IMG/VR virus record: IMGVR_UViG_3300030389_001948
Location: 1 to 25,258 of that record
Reading direction: 5' to 3' (one strand)
From: a virus
Length of the DNA stretch: 25,258 bases
Under the pieces are notes generated by a model. The model worked only from the letters and a program-made list of their open reading frames with translations. It was not told the DNA's origin and did no database searches. The position numbers and the translations under genes were made by a program. Below, in pieces: positions 19,740 to 25,258 of this stretch (position 1 is the stretch's first letter; each line of letters begins with the position of its first letter).

Positions 19740-22444
19740 TGGCAAAGAAACAACAAACAGTACATTCAATTAAAGTATTAGGTCTTAATGATATTAAGGC
19801 ATTAAACGTTGAGATAAGCAAGTTAGCAGGAAGCTACGAGGAATTAAAGAAATCAGCAGATGATGCTAAAAAACCTTTAGATGATACAGGCAAGGGTGCA
19901 ACAGATACAAGTGGTGGATTGTCTAAAATTGCAAAAGGTGCTACGATAGCAACTGCATCCTTGATTGCTTTTGACAGAGCAGCTAGAGCTTTGTCTGATG
20001 TTATGAGAAAAGGATTCAAAACATTTCAGAACTTTGAATTTGGGATGGCTAAAGTAAAAGCAATATCAGGTGCTAGTGAGAAAGAGTTTAAAAAGCTAGA
20101 AGCATCTGCTAAGAACTTAGGTAGAACCACGTTTTTTACTGCTTCACAAGTTGCTGAATTACAATTAAACTTATCAAAGTTAGGGTTTAGGACTGATGAG
20201 ATATTGCAATCTCAAGAAGCTATACTGATGCTTTCGACAGCAATGGGTGAAGATTTAGGAAGAACTGCCACTGTTGTTGCTGCATCTATTAGGGGTTTTG
20301 GTGAGTCGACAGACCAAACAGCTAGGTTTGCTGATGTAATGGCTGCTGCCTTTGCAAATTCTGCATTAGACATTGAGAAGTTTCAAACATCAATGACAAA
20401 GGTTTCGGCTATTGCTGCCACAGCAGGATTTAGCTTTGAAGAAACGACAGGTCTTTTAGGTTTGCTTACGGATAGAGGTATTGAAGCATCTATTGCAGGT
20501 ACATCACTTCGTAATATATTACTACACTTACAAGACCCAACGTCTGACCTCTCTGAAAGACTAGGGAGAACAGTTCATTCAGGAGAGGACTTAATAGTTG
20601 CCCTAAGAGAGCTTGATGCTTCAGGAATAGATGTTGCAGGTGTTATGGGTATTGTTGAAAAAAGACAAGTTCAAGCTATGGAGTCTTTCATTAGAAGTGC
20701 TGATGCTCTTGAAGATTTTAACTTGATATTAAACAATTCGGCAGGTGCAGGTGAGAAAATGGCAAAAATTATGGAGGGAACTGTGCTAGGTGCAATAAAA
20801 AGGATGCAAAGTGCATATGAAGGTCTTGTTTTGGCAATAACAACAGGTTCTAGTTCATTCTCTAATTTAATGCAATCAGGGTTTGATGCTGCTGCTCAAG
20901 CGTTAAATTTTTACGCTAACTCATTATCAAACACAGAGGAAAAAACTAACATTGTTCTTGCAAACATTCAGTCATCTGCTCAAAAAGCGTTATCAGGAAA
21001 AGAAAGTCCTTTCGGTTCACTATCAGAAGCGTTAAAAAGTGAGAAGTTGGTTCTTGAGGGCGAGATAATTCTCTATGAAAGAACCTTAAAGGAAATGTCT
21101 AACGCTATATTTCAAGGTGCGTTTACTAAAAATAGCAAAAAAAGACAAGAAAATTTAGAGGATGACATCGAAGCTAGAAAGAATGCCCTTGCTCAACTTG
21201 AGTCAATTATAAACAAGCAAATAGAAGATGAAAAGAAGGCTGCCGACAAGCAAAAAGAATTAGATAAACAAAATAAACAAAGACTACTAGATGAAGCTAA
21301 GTTACAGGCTTCTTTAATACAAATTCAAAAAGACAAACTTGAACAAGCCAAATCATTACCTGAAAGCACAGAATTAGAGCTTATTTCAAAAAATAAGATT
21401 ATCAGAGCTATTGAGTTAGAAATAAAAAGATTGAAAGAGCTTGGTGTTGAAAAACAAAAGCAAGGTCTAGGTCTTGAGTCAACTATTGATGATGATTTTA
21501 GTGTTGACCTGAATACTCAGCTAGTAGTGCAAGATGCTCAAAATGAAGCTAGAAGAAAGTTTAATGAAGGGATTATAGAAACAGAGGAAGCCTTACAAGC
21601 AGAGCTGTTAAGCATTGAGTTGAATGCAGTACAACAAGCATTAGAGTTTAAAAACTTATCGGTAGAAGATGAAGTAGCTCTTAATAACAGACTAACTGAT
21701 TTAACTATAAAAAACAATGAAAGAATAGCTAAGTCAGAAGAAGAAAAAAGAAAAAAACAAGATGAAGCTGTTAACAAAATGAAAGAAACAGGTCAGCTTC
21801 TTATGCAGATTGGTGAAGCTGAAGGTGAGAATAGTAAAATAAGGAAGATGGGTATTAAAATTACTCAAGCTGCTGCTATTGCTGAGGGTTTGTTAGGACT
21901 TACTAGAGGTTTTGGCTCTATAACCAAGCAAGGTGTTTCAGGTGACCCATTTACTGCTTTCGCTAGAGTTGCAGCTATGGCAGCACAATTAGCATCTGTA
22001 ATAGCCAACTTAAAAGCGTTGACAAGTAGTGGTGGTGAGTCTGTTAGTGGAGATACCGAGCAGGAAGTAAGTGTTCAGTTTGAGAAGGGTGGACTTACAA
22101 GAGGTGGAATGTTTCATGGTGCATCACACGCAAATGGTGGTGTGAAGTTTAGAGTAGGTGGAACGATACACGAAGCTGAAGGTGGTGAAGCTATAATTAA
22201 TAAGAAGTCAACTGCAAGGTTTAGACCAATACTATCAGCGATAAACTCCTATAATGGAAATGGCGTTAAGTTTGCTGATGGAGGTATTATATCTCAAGGA
22301 GAGAAGTTTGCAATGGGTGGTGAGCTGAGAAGCGTACAGTCAATGGTTAGTGGCTCAACAACTCAAAAGGTTGTCTTAGTTGAAAGTGATGTTACTGAAA
22401 CTCAAAACAGAATATCAGCACTTGAAAGTCAATCCTCTTTTTAA
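19739..22444 (+). CDS. tail tape measure protein (TP901 type)
   Basis: A 901-residue protein. Residues 95-310 form the PhageMin_Tail/TP901 core: FENFEF-like QNFEFGMAKVKAISGASEKE (97-116), LGRTTFFTASQVAELQLNLS (127-146) and the MSTAMGEDL-like block LMLSTAMGEDLGRTATVV (163-180), then GTVLGAIKRMQSAYEG (349-364). Residues 470-690 are a long Lys/Glu/Gln coiled coil, and 725-770 are hydrophobic (AQLASVIANLKAL). The C-terminus is Gly-rich. At roughly 1.5 angstrom per residue the tail would be near 135 nm, typical of siphoviruses. A promoter for the next gene overlaps its 3' end. Confidence 0.92.
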   Translation: MAKKQQTVHSIKVLGLNDIKALNVEISKLAGSYEELKKSADDAKKPLDDTGKGATDTSGGLSKIAKGATIATASLIAFDRAARALSDVMRKGFKTFQNFEFGMAKVKAISGASEKEFKKLEASAKNLGRTTFFTASQVAELQLNLSKLGFRTDEILQSQEAILMLSTAMGEDLGRTATVVAASIRGFGESTDQTARFADVMAAAFANSALDIEKFQTSMTKVSAIAATAGFSFEETTGLLGLLTDRGIEASIAGTSLRNILLHLQDPTSDLSERLGRTVHSGEDLIVALRELDASGIDVAGVMGIVEKRQVQAMESFIRSADALEDFNLILNNSAGAGEKMAKIMEGTVLGAIKRMQSAYEGLVLAITTGSSSFSNLMQSGFDAAAQALNFYANSLSNTEEKTNIVLANIQSSAQKALSGKESPFGSLSEALKSEKLVLEGEIILYERTLKEMSNAIFQGAFTKNSKKRQENLEDDIEARKNALAQLESIINKQIEDEKKAADKQKELDKQNKQRLLDEAKLQASLIQIQKDKLEQAKSLPESTELELISKNKIIRAIELEIKRLKELGVEKQKQGLGLESTIDDDFSVDLNTQLVVQDAQNEARRKFNEGIIETEEALQAELLSIELNAVQQALEFKNLSVEDEVALNNRLTDLTIKNNERIAKSEEEKRKKQDEAVNKMKETGQLLMQIGEAEGENSKIRKMGIKITQAAAIAEGLLGLTRGFGSITKQGVSGDPFTAFARVAAMAAQLASVIANLKALTSSGGESVSGDTEQEVSVQFEKGGLTRGGMFHGASHANGGVKFRVGGTIHEAEGGEAIINKKSTARFRPILSAINSYNGNGVKFADGGIISQGEKFAMGGELRSVQSMVSGSTTQKVVLVESDVTETQNRISALESQSSF

Positions 22445-22452
22445 TAACTTTG
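22422..22452 (+). promoter_or_regulatory. promoter inside the tape measure 3' end, near-leaderless
   Basis: TTG 22422-22424, 20-nt spacer, TAACTTTG 22445-22452. ATG at 22457 follows after CGAA. The last codons of the tape measure gene encode both elements. Confidence 0.6.
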
Positions 22453-22456
22453 CGAA

Positions 22457-22774
22457 ATGATAAGACAAAACAGCGTTGAGGTAGTAAACGAGTTTATAGA
22501 TATTATCTACAAAGAAGTTAAAACAAAATACTCTGAAGAAGCAGGAATAAAAAACGTGCTTAACCATCTTGCTGAAAGAGGTCTTATCGAGCCGAGAAAA
22601 CTTAGGGATTTTATGATAATCAAAGACTTTGACAAGATGTTGGAGTCAAACGATGGAAACTACACCTATACCTACATGGATATATCCATAAAGTATGATG
22701 TTTCTGAAAGAACAATACAGAACATAATCTACAAGCATAAAAGGAAGTACAACAAGGATTACAACATTAGATGA
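22457..22774 (+). CDS. small HTH protein in the late region
   Basis: A 105-residue protein. N-terminal helices (EVVNEFIDIIYKEVK) precede a C-terminal helix-turn-helix at about 72-100 (TYMDISIKYDVSERTIQNII followed by a basic YKHKRKY). Sigma-70 region-4 and HTH_psq-like proteins share this D-I-A-x-x-x-x-V-S-x-x-T-V-x-x-I pattern. It has its own near-leaderless promoter and is followed at once by another promoter with a TTGCGAA element, so it may regulate capsid-region transcription. It could also be a morphogenesis DNA-binding factor. Confidence 0.7.
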   Translation: MIRQNSVEVVNEFIDIIYKEVKTKYSEEAGIKNVLNHLAERGLIEPRKLRDFMIIKDFDKMLESNDGNYTYTYMDISIKYDVSERTIQNIIYKHKRKYNKDYNIR

Positions 22775-22777
22775 CTT

Positions 22778-22812
22778 TTGCGAAGATTTACTATTTTAAT
22801 TAATTAATTTTG
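22778..22812 (+). promoter_or_regulatory. candidate late promoter of the capsid genes, near-leaderless
   Basis: TAATTTTG 22805-22812, ATG at 22818 five nt later. TTG 22778-22780 (in TTGCGAA) gives a 24-nt spacer, the same unusual spacing and flanks as at 11067-11101. Confidence 0.45.
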
Positions 22813-22817
22813 CATTT

Positions 22818-23816
22818 ATGAATAATTGGTACAATATAAAAAATACAGATGAATCTGCTGAAATATCTATCTTTGACGAGATAGGTGACTACGGTACATC
22901 TGCAAAAGATTTCGTTGAGCATATATCAAGTATCGGCAAGAAGGACATTACACTAAGAATCAACTCTGTTGGTGGAAGTGTTTTTGATGGTCTTGCCATA
23001 TACAATGCTTTGCGTTCACATAGTGGTTATGTGCAAATAAAGATTGAAGGTTTGGCTGCTTCTATCTCTACTGTTATTGCAATGGCAGGAGATAGTGTAG
23101 AAATGGCTGAAAACGGATTCTTTATGATACATAACCCATTCGGACAATCGGCAGGGGAAGCTACTGACTTCCGTAAAACTGCTGATTTGCTTGACAAGAT
23201 AAAAGATGAAATCATCGAGATATATCAAAGAAAAACAAAACTACCTTATGATGTTTTGTCTAAAATGATGGATGAGGAAACTTGGTTGTCTAGTCAAGAA
23301 GCACAGGAATTTGGTTTCATTGATGATATTACTGAGCCAATGAGAGTTGCTGCTAAGTTTGATTTATCTAAATTTACTAACGTAGACGAAAGAAAAGTCA
23401 AAGATGTTTTAGAATTAAATAATAATAAAAAACTTTTTAAAATGACCGAAGAATTAAAAACTTGGTTTAACAGTCTTAAAGAGGAAATCGTTATGGCTGT
23501 TAAGGGAGAGGATGCTACTACTCCTAGTGAAGTTTCCGTTGTTCTTTCTGATAATGAAGATGTTGTAAACAAGTTCACCGAGCTTGAAGAGAATGCACAA
23601 TCTTTGAGAGAAGAAAAAGAAGAACTAGCAGGTCTTGTTGGTGAAAAGGAGAGCATTATTGCTGACCTAAAAAACAAGGTTGCTGATATGGAAGCTAAAC
23701 TAAACAAAAGTGAAGCTACTGAAACTGTTGTAGAAGCAGAACAAGAACCAACAATTACTCCAACTGAGGAAGTTGTTAACGAGTGGGATGCTTTTGCTAA
23801 ATCAATCTTAAAATAA
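22818..23816 (+). CDS. ClpP-like prohead protease with scaffold-like C-terminus
   Basis: A 332-residue protein. Residues 12-180 are a ClpP/S49-type serine protease: ITLRINSVGGSVFDGLAIYN (44-63), nucleophile S82 in EGLAASIST (77-85), His105 in FMIHNPFG (102-109), and probably D152 before EETWLSSQEA. Residues 209-332 are acidic and coiled coil (TELEENAQSLREEKEELAG), as in protease-scaffold fusions. The protease trims the scaffold and capsid in the prohead. An in-frame ATG at 23442 (residue 209) preceded by AACTTTTTAAA resembles the leaders of the capsid and following genes and may yield free scaffold of 124 residues. Confidence 0.9.
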   Translation: MNNWYNIKNTDESAEISIFDEIGDYGTSAKDFVEHISSIGKKDITLRINSVGGSVFDGLAIYNALRSHSGYVQIKIEGLAASISTVIAMAGDSVEMAENGFFMIHNPFGQSAGEATDFRKTADLLDKIKDEIIEIYQRKTKLPYDVLSKMMDEETWLSSQEAQEFGFIDDITEPMRVAAKFDLSKFTNVDERKVKDVLELNNNKKLFKMTEELKTWFNSLKEEIVMAVKGEDATTPSEVSVVLSDNEDVVNKFTELEENAQSLREEKEELAGLVGEKESIIADLKNKVADMEAKLNKSEATETVVEAEQEPTITPTEEVVNEWDAFAKSILK

Positions 23817-23838
23817 TTAACTTTTAAAATAATATAAA

Positions 23839-24846
23839 ATGGCTTATGCAAGTGCGAGTTTACCTACTGTAAATCAGTATGATGTAAACAAAACAATACT
23901 TGAACCTTTATTTTTAGGTCAAGACTATATGCAATATATGGATGTTATGCCAAATGTTGCAGGAACTATCGTATTGGATAGATTCCAAGCGTTAAGTGGT
24001 ATTACTAAAGAATTTACTTCAGGTGCTTTCGAAGCTGAAACAGGCGAGAAGGGTGCTGCTGTAACTATCACTCCAAAAAGAATGGAAGCTGAAATCGCTT
24101 TCTCAGGTAACTCTTTATTCAACAAGATGAAAGGTCAGTTGATGAGAGGTGGACACGACTTCGACAATATTGATGGAACTGTTGTAAAAAACATTCTACT
24201 TGACTTAATCGGACAAGGTGTTCAGTCTGACTTTAATCGTCAGTTATGGTTATCTGATAGTGGTGCTTCAGGAGACTTCGGTATCTATGATGGTATCTTC
24301 CAAGCTGCTTTTGTAGCTAATTCAAACAAAATCAACAGAGGAACTATTGACCCTGAACAAGCTTCTGATTCTGCTTTAGGTACAGGTAATGCTATCAAAA
24401 TCTTCCGTGCTTTATATGACAATGCTTCTCCTGAGCTACTAGGTGCAGGAAATCACGTATTATTCGTGTCAGGCGACATCGCTGATGACTATATGGTAAC
24501 TCTTGAGGGAACAGGGTTTACCACTTCAGGTTACGGAACTTTAGTTAATGGTATGCCACAACTAATGTTTAGAGGTATTCCTGTTGTTGTTCGTAGAGAT
24601 TGGGATATTGCTATTGCTGCTAATGTTGATAACATCAACGGTGCATCAAACGCTGCTGAAACTCACAGAGCAATTCTAACTACTAAAGATGCTTTTGCTG
24701 TTGCAACTGACTTTAGTAACAACTCTGTTGAGCAATGGTACTCTAACGATAACAAAGAATATCGTTTCCGAGTGGCTTACTCTGTTGGTTGTGCATTGAA
24801 AGATGCTAAACTAGCTGTTTATTACACTCCTGATAACATGGCTTAA
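23839..24846 (+). CDS. major capsid protein
   Basis: A 335-residue protein with the plan of HK97-fold capsid proteins of Bacteroidota phages: an N-arm (NQYDVNKTILEPLFLGQDYM, 12-31), a strand-rich P-domain block with RMEAEIAFSGNSLFNKMKG (81-99), a long spine helix TVVKNILLDLIGQGVQSDFN (114-133), then A-domain strands with GIPVVVRRDW (246-255) and the terminal FRVAYSVGCALKDAKLAVYY (309-328). Codon use (many TCT, GCT and GGT) and the leader TTAACTTTTAAAATAATATA suggest high expression. It directly follows the protease-scaffold gene and is followed by a terminator-like hairpin. Confidence 0.88.
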   Translation: MAYASASLPTVNQYDVNKTILEPLFLGQDYMQYMDVMPNVAGTIVLDRFQALSGITKEFTSGAFEAETGEKGAAVTITPKRMEAEIAFSGNSLFNKMKGQLMRGGHDFDNIDGTVVKNILLDLIGQGVQSDFNRQLWLSDSGASGDFGIYDGIFQAAFVANSNKINRGTIDPEQASDSALGTGNAIKIFRALYDNASPELLGAGNHVLFVSGDIADDYMVTLEGTGFTTSGYGTLVNGMPQLMFRGIPVVVRRDWDIAIAANVDNINGASNAAETHRAILTTKDAFAVATDFSNNSVEQWYSNDNKEYRFRVAYSVGCALKDAKLAVYYTPDNMA

Positions 24847-24856
24847 TCAAATTAAT

Positions 24857-24890
24857 TAAGGGGGATGAAATACTCCCCCTTATATTTTTA
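24857..24890 (+). terminator. terminator or attenuator after the capsid gene
   Basis: TAAGGGGGA (24857-24865) pairs perfectly with TCCCCCTTA (24874-24882) around an 8-nt loop, followed by TATATTTTTA. It begins 11 nt after the capsid stop. The next gene starts 20 nt further on, so read-through or partial termination may set the capsid-to-downstream ratio. Confidence 0.75.
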
Positions 24891-24910
24891 ACTTTTAATA
24901 TAATAATAAA

Positions 24911-25258
24911 ATGGCAATAGAAAAAATCATGGTGGCTCATGGAGACATGGAGAACAGAGGAGGTCTTAAAGCTCTAGGTGTTTATGAGTTTGGTGATATT
25001 ACTAATATCGCTTTTGATACTGATGGAAATCATCATATTGACTCTTTGACCGATACAGGTGGTGTGTTGTTTGAATTGAAGCAAGGAACAGGGTCTTTGT
25101 CGTCAACAGGAACTAAGGAGGGTGGAACTATTATGTTTGAACACACTGTTACAGCATATATTCCAAAACTTTCTGACGCACATTTAAGTGCGATAGATGC
25201 TTTGTCTGATAAAAACTTAGTTGTTATGTGTTTAGATTACAACGATGTAACATATGCT
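24911..25258 (+). CDS. putative tail-tube/virion structural protein (3' end cut by window)
   Basis: The open frame runs for 116 residues to the window edge without a stop. Opening residues GGLKALGVYEFGDITNI (17-33), a Gly/Thr-rich strand region and HTVTAYIPKLSDAHLSAIDA (79-98) then LVVMCLDYNDVTYA resemble Bacteroidota-phage virion proteins of tail-tube type, where a (v/i)-D-xNG turn follows a LSxxxxLsAl helix. Its leader copies that of the capsid gene. Identity as major tail-tube is inferred from pattern and position only. Confidence 0.6.
   Translation, partial: MAIEKIMVAHGDMENRGGLKALGVYEFGDITNIAFDTDGNHHIDSLTDTGGVLFELKQGTGSLSSTGTKEGGTIMFEHTVTAYIPKLSDAHLSAIDALSDKNLVVMCLDYNDVTYA

Noticed and set aside
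23294-23851. Longest minus-strand ORF (185 codons)
   Set aside because: Antisense shadow of the protease-scaffold gene; Ser/Leu-rich product is typical of the reverse frame of a Glu/Lys-rich coiled coil, and all real genes are on the plus strand.

Overview
The window reads as one contiguous piece of a tailed (siphovirus-like) phage genome. All 41 coding regions I can support lie on the plus strand and are tightly packed, with many ATGA, TAATG or 8-17 bp overlaps. The likely host is a member of the Bacteroidota, probably a flavobacterium. This rests on the promoters, which follow the TTG-N19..21-TAnnTTTG pattern of that phylum, on the absence of Shine-Dalgarno sites (A-rich leaders such as ACTAAAACA precede starts instead), on the low GC, and on families I associate with that phylum and its phages (DUF3127, an SH3-barrel small protein, a typical tail-hub protein). 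No integrase, lysis gene, tRNA, IS element or CRISPR array was recognised.

Left third (1-6170), early/replication module: a metallophosphoesterase, small unknown proteins, an arginine/lysine-rich MAEKRAKSRAV protein of possible recombination role, a small HTH protein, a stand-alone DnaA domain-IV-like protein, a DUF3127 SSB-like protein with an acidic DNDLPF tail, a PD-(D/E)XK nuclease-like protein, a replication/helicase-loader-like protein, a VRR-NUC nuclease, a DUF3310 protein and a second HTH protein. Two promoters with near-identical leaders (825-854 and 3390-3420) drive this block.

Middle (6170-9200), accessory and control region: short AT-rich transcription units, each with its own promoter and most with an intrinsic terminator. 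It contains a G-quadruplex-type tract overlapping a UUCG hairpin, a four-copy GAAACTGC repeat, DnaA-box-like sites in the two long gene-free stretches, and a five-gene operon (7121-8463). That operon carries two single-pass membrane microproteins around a protein with a faint HhH-GPD glycosylase-like signature. A 17-bp direct repeat flanks this operon and the short unit after it. A decayed fragment matching the replication gene lies at 9102-9145.

Right half (9200-25258), late module: terminase small and large subunits, an unknown gene, a tail-assembly-chaperone pair joined by a likely -1 frameshift on a T9 run, a tail-terminator-like protein fused to a LamG-like lectin domain, two large tail/baseplate proteins, a second LamG-like protein, an HK97-gp10-like protein and a TP901-type tape measure. 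These are followed by a small HTH protein, a ClpP-like prohead protease with a scaffold-like C-terminus, the major capsid protein, and the start of another virion (tail-tube-like) gene cut by the window end. Four late promoters place the TAnnTTTG box only 4-5 nt before the ATG, so these mRNAs would be leaderless or nearly so. The tail genes sit between terminase and protease/capsid, and no portal gene was recognised, so the order departs from the usual terminase-portal-protease-capsid arrangement.
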